64,000 nt of DNA from Stercorarius parasiticus. Its lineage: Eukaryota > Chordata > Aves > Charadriiformes > Stercorariidae. The notes beneath the pieces are model-generated. The model was not told where the DNA came from. It searched no databases and worked only from the letters and a program-made list of their open reading frames with translations. Positions 37,969 through 49,700 of the stretch are shown here, in pieces (position 1 is the stretch's first letter; every line of letters begins with the position of its first letter). The position numbers and the translations under genes are program-made. The DNA lies in contig VWZL01003435.1 in assembly GCA_013396915.1 (NCBI GenBank), positions 59,944 to 123,943 on the forward strand. Direction: 5' to 3'.

Positions 37969-40205
37969 GAAATTGTAAATAAAGTTACTGGCCTATTTGG
38001 AATAGGACTCATGAAACCCACTCAGAAAACTATCAACAGCAGCAAATTTCAATGAGTATTCAGGAAAAAAAAAAGTAAATTAATTTGGGTAGACGTATGA
38101 GCGTACAATATTATTGAATGGTTTCTGTGTAGGGAGCAGTCTGAGCTCCTTTTGCATTTTAATGTCCTTCTCAAATTTCCTTTTGACTGCTAGGAAATCA
38201 ATTTTAAGTTGTTTGCTAAAGACTTGAGGGTTTTCTATCTTGAAAACATGCCCCTATAGTTATGTGACTTCTTAATATGTATTGCCCCATCTATACAGAA
38301 ATAACAACAGCCATTTTCTATTCTCAAACTTTTAATGCACAGTCTTTAAATTGAAACGCTAAATATGCATTAAAAAAACCAAACAAAACAAAAGCTGAAA
38401 AAAAATGGTAGTTTGTCTACCAGGATAGTCTCATAAATAAACTTACGAAATATACAAAGGATTAAAATCTGAGCAAAGGCTAGTGTGCTCCAACAGAGCT
38501 CTGTAGAAGCTACAGAGCACAGGGTAAGAAGATGTGGATGAATTACTCTTCCACCTCCACCCATCCCCTTCTTATACAGTGCTAGAAACTGCTTGTTCTT
38601 TGTTGTCTTTTCTTTGTTGTCTTTGTTTTAAATTGGCTTTCTTTCTGGTACTCTGTTTTCCATGAAGAATATTAGAAATGATGTCTTACTGAAAAGACCG
38701 CAGCATTATATTGCCCTTCAAGATTACTGTGTGGTAATATAATTCTTCGGGCATTTTCTACTTAAATATTTTATTTTATTTACATGAGGATTTTTCTAGA
38801 ATGGGCAGAAGGGGAGGGAGATGCCTTTAGACAATCATTGACAATTGGTACAAAGCATTGAGAGCAAAATTCAGAATTAGTCTCAAGTCTAGTTGTGCGC
38901 CCGGGTAACTTGAAAAACTTACAGAATGACCAGCAGTAGGTCAAAATCAAAACAGGTTGCGAAGATTAAAGGAATCTGTTCTCTAGAGAGATCAAGATGG
39001 GCTTTTTTCTGTGCGTTTTTGTATGTTTTTGAATTGATGATGACCGGATAAGTGTGGTAAGTTGTAGAAACAAAAGATTTTGTAACTTAAAGCAGGTGAT
39101 ACATCTTTCTAGTCTGTCTAAAGTCCAGAAATGCCATGTTCTTACTGCCATACGACTGCTGGTTTTGTACTCAGAAGGCAGTTCTGAGAACGTCAATATG
39201 GAGCAATTCAGTGTAATGTGGGGAGGCATCATACACTATAAGTTATGGGAGAGCCTAATTTTAAAAACAAAATAGCTTTAATGAACTGTTTGTAGAAATA
39301 AGTCATGCACTCAAGATAGCCTTTGTATTGTTTATTATACTAAGCAATTTCAGGACATAACTTGTCAGTGGGTTGTAATGGCTGTGGGAAGCGAGTAGGG
39401 TCGGATGATATCTTTCGTGAATGAGTAACAGTTTTGCTCAATATCACCGTGGAAGCCCATCTTCTAGCACTGCACGTCAAACACTGCCTGCTTTTTTTTA
39501 GTTTTATCAAGCAGCTGGGGAAAAGGAAACATTCCACTGTGGAAGGAAGATGATTAAAAAAGGGGCTGGCATTCTCAGAAAGGTAAAATGAAGGTTCTGA
39601 CTTAATGTGCCCTTATACCATATGCTGCTAGTGCAGGGAAGTATTCCGGCAGAATTGCTTTTAAAGAAGGTGGTGCCCCCCAGGTAGTTTTGTGTTCTAC
39701 TCTCCATTTCCAGGTTGCGATCGTAACTACTTTACAGTTTGGCTTTATTTACTAATAATTGTATAACTAAAGATGCTTTTCCACTACTACAAGACTATAG
39801 AACGAAGGACTAGGATGTCAAAGCTTTCTGACTTCCATTCCCCATCCCCCACCCCACACATTCCTTGAGGCTCAGATAATGATTTTAGGCACTTGCTTGT
39901 ACTCAGAGCTAAGAACAAGAATCAGTCAAGTAATTAGTCTCTTACTTAAATGGGAACCTGAGTAACCTAAGCAAAGGAACTTCACTTACATGTGATTATT
40001 TAATTAACATACTGTACATTAAGTATCTAGCTGTGTCTAAATTAAACACTGGAGGTGCTAATTTAAAATGCTGTTGTTAGGCCACTGATCAGATCAGTTT
40101 ACAGCTGTAGCATATCAGAAAATTATGTTTTTCAGTTTTATATTTATGAATGTACCTGGGTATGTGTGGACTAAGCAGAACAGATGATAAATTGTTCTGA
40201 ATAGT

Positions 40206-40258
40206 AAAAAAAAAAAAAAAAAAAAAATTAATANAAAAAAAAAAAAAAAAAATTAATA
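40206..40258. repeat. Duplicated poly-A tract containing an N
   Basis: The structure is a run of 22 A, TTAATA, one ambiguous base at 40,234, a run of 18 A, then TTAATAG. The repeated A-run plus TTAATA looks like a duplication or an assembly stutter. I cannot attach it to any retroposed body. Confidence 0.8.
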
Positions 40259-41022
40259 GCCTGCTGCCATACTCTGCCTCTCCTTTGAGATGTGACTGTA
40301 TCTCATTTCCGCTCACATTTAAATAAATAAAGAAATAAAAATTGATATTCAGTTCTGGCAGCTCTGAAATGGATAGTATATTCAGTAGCTTCCAAAAAAA
40401 AAAAAAAAGCGCTGAATTTTGAGATTTTTGAGGTCCTTTAAAGAAAGAGTAACAGCCATGAGTATTCTAACACGGGCCAGGCGTTGCTCATTTTAAACTT
40501 CTAAGAGGTCAGCTCTTTGATTAGGGTGATTGCAAGTGCTGCATGGCATGAGTTAGTAAAGTTTCACTCACTAAGGTATGTAATGCATTGAGAAACTTAA
40601 TAAGAGAGGAAAATATTTTGACTATCCCTAAGCATTTAGGATGGCTCCTCATACACACAGTAAATAGAAGATCATAGATGCATGAAAGCTGTTTTCATTA
40701 GGACACTGTCCTATTCTTTGTACTATTTATGACTAAGAGAACTCACAATGCAATTTAAAAGGGGCAATATCACATTAATTTACCTCCTTTCCTTCCAAAA
40801 CTGAGTACAAAGTGTCATTATTTATATCTGGAAAACAGCAACTTTTTCTATGTGCAATAACCTAGTTATGATACAAAAAATACTAGCTTTTCTACTGGGA
40901 ATGTTAGCTTAGATTATGAATAAGAAGCTCTTAAACTTTAGGTGATTTATTCAGGAGAACAACAATTTGTTCAGAAATACAGAAATACTGCTGCACAGAA
41001 TTCCAAACCTTCTCCCTGCTGC

Positions 41023-41041
41023 TTTTTTTTTTTTTTTTTTT
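41023..41041. repeat. Poly-T run of 19
   Basis: An uninterrupted T homopolymer about 330 bases upstream of the CR1 at 41,374. It has no visible connection with that element. Confidence 0.9.
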
Positions 41042-41373
41042 AAATTGGCTTTCTTGCATCAGACTATCACTGTTGACTCAGGGCGGAGAGCTTGTCTAGG
41101 GACTCTCAGAACAAAGCATTGTGAGAGATGAAGATTCCTTGCTACAAAGGAAGGAGGACTCCAGTGAGGCATCCCAGCAGTCTGCCTGGACCAAACATGA
41201 CGTTGTTTTCTTCAACAGCCAAGCCCTATGTGTAACTGCATGGAGCCCCTTCATACAGCCCCTTCATCAGGGTGCTGTAATGAAACTGAGTTTAGGCTGC
41301 GCTGACGGTGCAGTCTGTGTGCAGGTAGAACGGGAGGAAGGTGTGTGCTGCTCTGGTCTCTGTTCCTATACCC

Positions 41374-41809
41374 ATCATCAGATGCTGAGGGGACTGGAAC
41401 ATCTCTCTTATGAAGAAAGGCTGAGGGGTTTGTGTCGTTCTAGTCTGGAAAAAAGACGGCTGAGGGGGGATCTTATCAACGCTTATAAATACTTAAAGGG
41501 TGGGTGTCAGGAGGATGGGGCCAGGCTCTTTTCAGTGGTGCCCAGTGACAGGACAAGAGGCAACGGGCACAAACTTGAGCATAGGAAGTTCCACCTAAAC
41601 ATGAGGAGGAACTTCTTTCCTGTGAGGGTGGCAGAGCCCTGGCACAGGCTGCCCAGAGAGGTGGTGGAGTCTCCGTCTCTGGAGACATTCCAAACCCGCC
41701 TGGACGCGTTCCTGTGCCACCTGCTCTGGGTGACCCTGCTCTGGCATGGGGTTGGACTGGATCATCTCCAGAGGTCCCTTCCAACTCTTATCATTCTGTG
41801 ATTTGTGAT
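41374..41809 (+). mobile_element. CR1 LINE 3' end with open ORF2 C-terminus
   Basis: Plus-strand CR1 of the family ending in ATTCTGTGAT, terminus at 41,792-41,809. The encoded tail of ORF2 is uninterrupted: [74 protein letters not shown] and [14 protein letters not shown] can be read in one frame. These match the well-known CR1 ORF2 C-terminal domain downstream of the reverse transcriptase. The element is 5'-truncated at about 41,374, so it cannot move by itself. The open frame suggests a relatively young copy compared with others here. Confidence 0.95.
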
Positions 41810-44800
41810 CAGGATGATTGGCTTTAGTATTCCCAGCCTCTGTCTGGGATTTGATTTGGGATTTTCATGTTGTAAGTGACTTTTCTTAATGACAAATTAA
41901 GCTTGCTGTGAATATATTAAGATATCGAATAGAATGACTGGAGGCAGCCAAGACACTAATTGGGAAGCCTTTTCATTTTGCAGTATGTATTTTAATAGTA
42001 AATTGTACCACTAAATGACTGACATAAGACAAAATAGCAAACTATTTCTGCGGTTTACTTAAATTTGAAAATAATTATTTTTAGAGAAGAAAAATTCTTT
42101 CTCAATGTTAGTCTTATTCTACATGATATTCAATAGAATTTGTGGTAGTGGAAAGAAATTTAGATCATGCATTTGCTCCAGTTTTAAAAATTGATAGTCT
42201 GTGGATAGGACATAAACAAGAAAATGATAGTTAATTTTTATTTTCTGAATAGTTCAATGAGGTGAATATATCCCTACTTGCATATTTTTCATTTTTATTT
42301 TGTCAGTTTGCCTGAAAGAAAGCACATACTGCCCATTACAATCACTGTACAGAGGATTTAAAACTCCAGAGGGTCCTGTTGAATTCAACTTTATGTGGGC
42401 ATAAGTGTCTCAGTTGTGCCAATAACTTAAGGAGCATTGAAGGCCTTGCCCCCTTTTCCCCTTTTGTCCTTGAATTGATAAATCTGCTTAGTCAGTGTAG
42501 AAAACTCAGCAAAGCTAATGCTTTTTGAGTTCATGTCATCATTTGTTGTTTTGATCTGATCAGTAGAAAAGATCAGGCTCAGTCATAAACTGCTTAATAT
42601 ACCGGAAGAGTTGTAGCATTTTACTGAGGCGGGCAGAATTCTTTAGTTTGTGGCAGTAGGTACAGTGTGTAAATATTGAAGCAGCTGTGAACAGGAAATT
42701 AATTATGCCAGGCTCTGAATTTGGACTTGCCTGTGGAGGAATAAAAGTTAAAAGTTGAGTAGAAAGTCACTTGGGTTTCTAAAGAGCAGTGTCCTTTTTC
42801 TGGAGACAAGATGTAGCTAGTAAATTGAGGAACAGAGTATGCTAAAATGAAAATTTCTGATTTATTTATCTGATATTTTCAGAGTTGTAATTTTCATGTC
42901 ATTAGTAGATACAAAAATTACACAACTATGGAGTTATTTTTTAATGTCATATTTTAAAACAGATGATTGAAGACACTTACAGGGGGAGAAAAATATTGTT
43001 TTTTGCAAATAAACCTTCTCCCATGGTTTTGAATTTCTTGCATGACATGTTACATCTTACATTTTGTCAAATTATACCTGTCAAATCATACTGGATAATG
43101 TGACAGGACATGAAACAAGTGAGGCAACATGACATGATGTATCAAATACAATGCTTCATGTAGAAAGTTATAAATAAATGGTTGGATATTACCAAGAATG
43201 TTGATGTACTTTTTCTTTACCCATAGCACGGCATGTTGACTAGTGCTTTTGGCATGGTTTAGGCCGGGTTGGCCAACAACAAGCTTTTTTTGAAGTTATG
43301 TGTGTGGGTATGTATGTTGATGCTGTGGGAAAACTCTTGTATGGTTACTTGACGAATTTAATGAGAATTTTGAGAAGCTTTGTGCTAGTTCACAGGAATT
43401 ATCTCCGCTGATGTTCTCTTTGTCTTTGCTTCTTTCTTTTGGAGTTCTGACCTGTCCAGGTTCTATGTAACATGTGTTGTATTACAAGTTTTTCAGCCAT
43501 GGCAGTTCGAAACCAAATGACCAACACTTTTCATATAAGCAAAGTATCAAGTCTGGAAACCTATCAGTAGGCTCTGAATCTCAAGTGAAATGCCATAGAA
43601 GGGGGTGCAATCGTTTCTTGCTGGTTTCTCTTACTCTCTCTGTTACTTTTGCTGTGCCTGCTCCAGAATACAGCATCCAGTTGGTGTGTGCGGTACATAC
43701 CTAGTACTGGATTGATGGAAAGTAGGCAGATAGTACTGTGTTTGTCCTCAGAAACACCTAGCTTCATGTAATTGGTCATGTTTTAGTCTAGACCAAGTTT
43801 CTTACGTATTCACTGAAACTCAACATTAGGTTTTTTTCAGTGATTTCCTGTAAAACTGAAAATGATGATTTTTTTAAAATGTTATCATCATTAAATTTAC
43901 TTGCTTTAATGCTGTCCAACATATAGTCAGATATATTTCTGACTATAAAGGTAAAATACTTCTGTTGCAAAAGTAATTGTTTTAATGGAGTCATGATGTA
44001 AATTTGCAGGGAAGTCAATATTGAAGTCTTTTTTTTTTTTCCTCTTCAGCAAGTATGTAAAATTGATGCTAGGTCTGTAATTAAAATGCCAGATGGAACA
44101 ATAAAACCTCATAGAAAGAGAAGTAGTCAATAATGAAATGCTGCAGAGCTCTGAAAAAAAGGCTAATAATCATAAAATGTGGGTACTGCTGTAGAAATAA
44201 GCAAGATCTTCATCTGAAGCCAAAAAAAGATAAATGGATGAAATTCCTTCCAAAAAATGAGATTAGAAATCTGTATGAGTTACTGCTAGAAAATATTTAT
44301 TTTATATTTGAAATATTCACTATAATATTTTATTTTAAATTTACTATTTAAAATGCCCAATATTAATTTTTATATTTGGTATATGTGAATCATCTTTGTA
44401 AATACGTGGGTTTTTTTCCCATTACAGGAAATTGTTATCATAATTCTGGGCCACCTTAAAGCAGGGCTTTGGAAATAACATGACTTCTCTGTTCTGTAGC
44501 AGAAACGATGGAGTCCAGTCTATTCTCTCAGGGCACTTGCATTTCTTGATGATCAACAGGTTGTTTGTGTCATTTGGCTTTATTTCTTTGAGCACAGAGA
44601 AAAAATTCAAAGTTCATTCTGTTGTTTGGGACAAGAGGTTGGTCGTATTTCATCTTCTAAAACAAGTTGATTAGTTAACTTCATCAGTCTTAAGGTAGCA
44701 GCTGTGCTAACTAGGCCTAACTTCTTAACTGCTATAGTGGCAGATATTGGGCTAATGTTAAAGCATCTAACAATGAATTAAAGACCCTCTTCAGGGTGTT

Positions 44801-45853
44801 TGGCTTGGTGCTCCTCCTCAGTGTAGCGAGTTTGTCTTCATACCTTTTCATTCCTTGTTTTGTGTGTGGAAAGGGTGTTCCCATGCATCTTGGATGATTG
44901 TTAATGATTGTTACCTTGTTAATGTATATAAAAATGTATGTAAGGATAAACATTTTGTTCTGTTAATTTTTAATTTAATTTCTTCCATTAACTTTCTCCT
45001 GTTGCAGGTTTGAAAATTAACTCAGGTTTTCTACAAATAGTAGCTGCCTGTCTTTCAAGCTTTTCTACCATTTCTGAACATGCAAGTTGTGTATTTTAGC
45101 TTATCATGGATTCCTTTGGCTATACAACCTGCTTGTATCAGTAAACTTCTTAAATTATCCGAGCTTAGATCCAAGTAGTTCTTTTCCTTACGTGTGTGCA
45201 ACAGAGGCATAGAGACAGTAACCATATGATGTGGATAGAAGGATAAAAGGAAACGGGACCTTGTTGTTCATAATATACCCCATGTAAGTGACAACCTAAT
45301 GGATTAGATATGAGGAATTACACTACAGCATTACTGTATGTACAGTTCCTCATTGTTTTTGGCAGCAGTGGCAAGGGATGACTCTGCCCATCTAAAAGTA
45401 TATAATGTAAGCTGAAATAACTGTCTGTACATCAGTGACTATGCCAATAAAAAACTTCATGTTGTGTGTAATAGCAGTTTCTCACTTTTGGGGGGGCTCA
45501 ACAGTATTTCCAAAGACTTGCATTTACAGATTTGAAATTGTGGGCATATGGAGGTGGGAGACATGGGTTGGTAAGATAGGGAAGGTAATAAGGAGTAAGT
45601 CCTGATGCAGAGAGGCAGGAATACTAAGTGAAAAAATAGTTTTGAGTGTTGTGGTTGTGAGGTTGAAGAAGAGGGAGGAAGAGCTAGAGATAAGTTTACA
45701 GCTGAGTATAAGCAAAGCTACTAATAGAACTCCTCCAACTTTGTTTCATACAGTGTTAACTTACATTGAAAGTATTTGATCCATGTAGTGTTGGATGTCA
45801 GCTACGAGTACTAGATACTTTTGTAGTTCTAGGTAGAAAGTCTTGATAGGATG
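41810..45853. other. Unique AT-rich non-coding DNA
   Basis: No gene or clear repeat is seen. 44,280-44,395 is extremely AT-rich. A patch near 44,790-44,900 has faint CR1-like wording that I could not confirm. A G/purine-rich stretch lies at 45,536-45,690. Confidence 0.55.
44280..44395. other. Extremely AT-rich segment
   Basis: About 115 bases consist almost only of A and T, with several AATATT and TATTTTA words. Such segments are typical of matrix-attachment candidates and of easily unwound DNA. This is a compositional observation only. Confidence 0.5.
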
Positions 45854-45954
45854 AATCATAGAATGGTTCAGGTTGGAAGGGACCTTAAAGATCATCTAGT
45901 TCCAACCTGCCTGCCCTGGGCAGGGACACCTCCCACTACACCAGGTTATCAAGC
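45854..45954 (-). mobile_element. CR1 LINE 3'-terminal fragment (about 100 bp)
   Basis: It starts with AATCATAGAATGGTTCAGG and continues GGTTGGAAGGGACCTTAAAG, ATCATCTAGTTCCAACC and CTGGGCAGGGACACCTCCCA. This is the reverse complement of the same 3' end seen at 16,233-16,792, so both copies belong to one subfamily. It is severely 5'-truncated after about 100 bases. The match to the common CR1 3' end is high, suggesting modest age. Confidence 0.93.
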
Positions 45955-47485
45955 TAAGGATTAAAATCAGGATAAAGGAGCGTTTGTAGTCTGCTTTGTG
46001 GAAAAAAGTACTAACCTGGGGCCAAGTTTTGGGCGTTAATACAGTAGAAATAAAAAATGGAAGTGAACGGATTAATTTATTTTTTTTTTCTTACTTCTAA
46101 GTGACAGCTCAACAGACAAAATGTAGGTAGTTTTCTCTTTTTGTGTAGCTTTTCAATTGCCTGTTGTGAAACAAAATGCATATGGAAGAGAAGTTAAACA
46201 TGCCTTAGTGTGTTCTGTCTTTGAATCCATTGGAATATTAGTGCATCGAAGAAGATTACAACATGAACTCAATAACCACATTTTAACTTCCACTGTAATT
46301 TTTCTCAATTTGGAGGCTGCTTATTCTATTAAAAGAGAAGACTTGAACTAATGGTGATTGGTGATCTGCCCTGCTGACTTTTTTTTTACCAATTTAAATC
46401 AAATTTAGTTGTGCCATTGAGGATATTATTTACTATCTATCAGTTCATTTATTCAATTTAGACACAGAAAAGGATTTAGAAGGCACATTTTCAGTAACAG
46501 AGAGAAAACTGAGGACAAAACGGCTAAATTGCAAATAAGGGCTGAATATGTACTCAATTCAAATGTGCCTAGGAGACATCCTGCATGCTGGGACCCAACT
46601 CTCTGTGCTGGCAAACTGCTAGGAAGGTCCCTAATACGATATGGGCATGTCCTAACCAGTGAACTACGAAAACAAGTCCCAGCAGTGTTTGGCAGTCAGA
46701 GGTTCCAGAGAGGGCCTGTAAATGAGGCTATGTGGTGTTCTCTGCTAGTGTCCCAGTACGTTTTTGCAACATCAGCTGTATGCTAAGCCACTGGAAACTG
46801 TTTAATCTCTTTTTCCATCCCTGGTGTATTCAGGGTTTTAAGCATTAGAGCATCTTTAATTACCATTATTGAAGGTCTTTCAACTTTGAAAATTGGAAAT
46901 ATATTTCACCAGAGACTACACCATGGTAACTGGCATGTTGTTGCAATGTCTGCATAAAGTTGTTCCTATTTCAGTCTGTTACATAAAAGATTGTTTGCTG
47001 ATTTTCCCAGAAGTATAAAATTAATTCAATCCAGGCTCTATCAAGTAATTTTTGTTCATGGAAATTAAATTGTAGTTTTTCAAACCATGAATTGTTAGTC
47101 TGCTTTGCTCAGAAGGATAGATTTGGAGATACAGAGCAGCATTGTTTCCTTTTATTTGTGTTAATCAGAACAATACAGTTGTCAGAGCTTAGTTTTCTAA
47201 TGTTATGGTGGGAAAGTATATAATAATGAGTGTCGATTGCTAAAAAAGTGTTATAAAATACATGTGATTTTTTTCAGCAAATCATTATTTGATGCTTTCA
47301 CCCAACCCAGCTATATTCAACTATAACCAGTATTTTGGAATAAGATTATGAACAAAGAATACTGGCAAGACAGTCTTGAAGGGACTACCTCAGAGGTGAC
47401 ACTTCATAAGATGTGACACGGTGTTTATTCCATGTGAGCAATTAAAAGTGCATGTGGAGGCTGATAATTAGTCTTCTGCATTGAA
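45955..47485. other. Unique non-coding DNA
   Basis: No gene or repeat is recognised. A plus-strand open frame at 46,529-46,786 (about 85 codons, no known family) lies in slightly GC-richer sequence. The rest is AT-rich. Confidence 0.55.
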
Positions 47486-47670
47486 AATTATTCATTCTGA
47501 GGTGGTTAACCATTGACACAGGTTGCCTAGAGTGGTTGTGGACTTTATATCTTTGGAGGATTTTGGTAAAAAACAGGACAAACTCCTGGGCAAACCAGTC
47601 TGAATTCAGAGCCTCTTTTGGGCAGGAGGCTGGACTACAGACCTCCAAAGGTCCTTTACAGTCCCAATTA
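47486..47670 (+). mobile_element. CR1 LINE 3' fragment, old
   Basis: Plus-strand landmarks in order are GACACAGGTTGCCTAGAG, GTTGTGGACTTTATATCTTT, CTCCTGGGCAAACCAGTCTG, GGCTGGACTACAGACCTCCA and AAGGTCCTTTACAGTCCCAA. They correspond to the CR1 tail with about one change every five to six bases. The terminal ATTCTGTG repeat is lost. No frame survives. It is the same broad family as the 41,374 copy. Confidence 0.8.
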
Positions 47671-49627
47671 ACTTTTAATTAAATTTATTTTTTCTGGGAA
47701 TTTTTTTGTAGTGAGTGATTCCAACACAAAACTTACAACATCATGTGCTTGCAAAGGTTACTAACCAGTTAAGTTTTGTTATGAGGAAGACTTTTTTCTA
47801 ATTTAATGTATTCGATAAGCTGTTTGCAGACTGAGATTACGTAAAAATAGATCAATTCAATCACCTTTTGTTTCAGCAAAAAAATGTTTTTCAAACTGAC
47901 TCACAGAAATCTGTTGGAATCCATTGTGGTGTATTATTATAGCCTAAAATATATCTAGGAAAAATAAGACACTGTTATAGTAATCATTCTCTGTCATTTG
48001 TTCCACTCCACGTAGATGTGTAAGAGGTGAGATGCACATCTTGTTGTAATGTAAGCAATAATGTCACTTGACAGGGAGTTTAGAAAAATAACTGAAATAA
48101 AAAAAACTGAGCTGCATTTATGTGTTGGGGAAGAAAACTTCAAGAAACCCCCCTGTTTGCGTAACAGAGTATCAGATAACCACACGCAGCCTGCGAACCA
48201 TCAGTCGTAACTTCAGCATACACCAAACTGCTCCAAATACCCTGAAAGCCTGATGCTATTTCTGGGGCATTCTGATAGGTGTCATTTCCAGGACCTTGGA
48301 TACTCAGATAAATTCTGTTACCTGTCCTTCCCTCCAAATTTAGAGCAGAGTTTTGGTGTGCAGTGCACGGGCACTAGTATTGGATGTTTCTTACCTTTAC
48401 ATTGCACATAAGGGAACTCATGTTACGTGGCAGAACTGGGAAATATCACACTGAGGGTACTCTAGGTCTTTCTCTCTGAATCTTTTTGGGTTTCTTATTC
48501 CACTCTGCTAGTACTTCATTATTATTTTTGTTTTAAGAAAAAATTGTAATACTGTTGAATATTTAGACTATTAATGTCTCATTGAAATACTAGAAAGTTT
48601 CTCAGGGTTAAATTGACAAGGTAGTAACGTCTTGGATACCCTGGGACCAATTTTGGGAATGCCACGAGATGTCGTCTTGTGGGTAGTTTAAAAGAAACAA
48701 AGTGCCATGGCAACACGAAACAGTAGGTATGAAAATGTTTCTCTTATTTTTAGTGATTCATATTTTTCATCATTGAGTCAATAAATTCTTTCCAGGTGAC
48801 ATTGGAGGTGGGGGCAGCGTGACCCAACCACAGAACAGTGCTTACGGTCTAGTCTCCATTATGGAGATGTAGTTTGCAGATAATGACAGCGAAGTCTAAG
48901 GAGCTTAACTCTTTTTCCTTGTGTGCTGGTATCCTCCCCTCAGAGGATTCCTAAACTGCTGACAATTGTGTCATTTATTGTTAGTTTTTGGAGCTCCCAA
49001 AGCCAGCTTTTATATATTTGAAGCAAGCAGGAGTTGTGTCTGTTGTAGAGAACTCAGACTGTTGCAAATGACTTAGTCTATGATGCAATTACTAAATTTG
49101 TATTCTTTGAAATGTTTCTTTAAAACAAAAGGTTTGTTCTAAGCAAAGGCTCTTTTTGCCTTTCACTATTAAGTATGAATGTTCACTTTTTTCTTTGGAG
49201 ATGTCTTAGGCTTGATCAGTAAAATTAGTTTCAGATTCTGCTCTGATGCTACTTGAAAGCAGATACTTAGACCAAAAATGCATAGAATTTTCCGCAGCAA
49301 GACTTGACAGCTCTTGTTAGACCTTACAGAATGATTCTTCTGTATTGTTATTTCCGCATACATTGTTGAAGATGGCAGTGCAGTATGCACTGGTTCTGAG
49401 AACCACAAACTGACCAACCGAACTGTGCAATTTCTAGAGAGCAGGACTGTCTAGGAGCAGAGCAATCCTCACCCCAAAAGGAGGGAAGAACAAGACAATT
49501 TTCCATTTATAGTCAGAAAAAGCACTAATTCTACTATTAAGACGTGTGCTTTACTGTGTTTCTTCAGCAATTTATTTTCATTCATTATGAGCTGGGCTTT
49601 TTATGTGTTTGAAGACACAAATATGAA

Positions 49628-49700
49628 GAAGACGTGAAGAAGTCCCATATTAGCAATTAGAAGACGTGAAGAAGATATGAAGGAGTCCCATATTAGCAAT
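49628..49700 (+). repeat. Local imperfect tandem duplication
   Basis: Copy one, 49,628-49,657, and copy two, 49,660-49,700, share GAAGACGTGAAGAAG at their starts and AGTCCCATATTAGCAAT at their ends. Copy two carries an extra insert, ATATGAAGG, between these halves. The insert resembles ATATGAAGA just left of copy one, so two overlapping duplication steps are likely. The near-identity of the shared parts suggests a recent event. Confidence 0.85.

Larger units (their letters stand above)
27081..41373. other. Unique AT-rich non-coding DNA
   Basis: This is the longest repeat-poor stretch, about 14 kb. No gene or mobile element is recognised. It contains a G-rich purine run at 28,373-28,395 that falls just short of a G-quadruplex motif, a C11 run near 29,313-29,323, a 12-bp hairpin at 34,178-34,210, a purine-rich stretch at 33,480-33,720, a CTCF-like site at 37,954-37,968, small tandem duplications at 31,882-31,905 and 38,594-38,622, and homopolymer tracts at 40,206-40,252 and 41,023-41,041. 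Confidence 0.6.

Noticed and set aside
44785..44900. Possible antisense CR1 scrap (GGTGCTCCTCCTCAG...)
   Set aside because: Only a few short words resemble CR1 and their spacing does not hold over a longer alignment.
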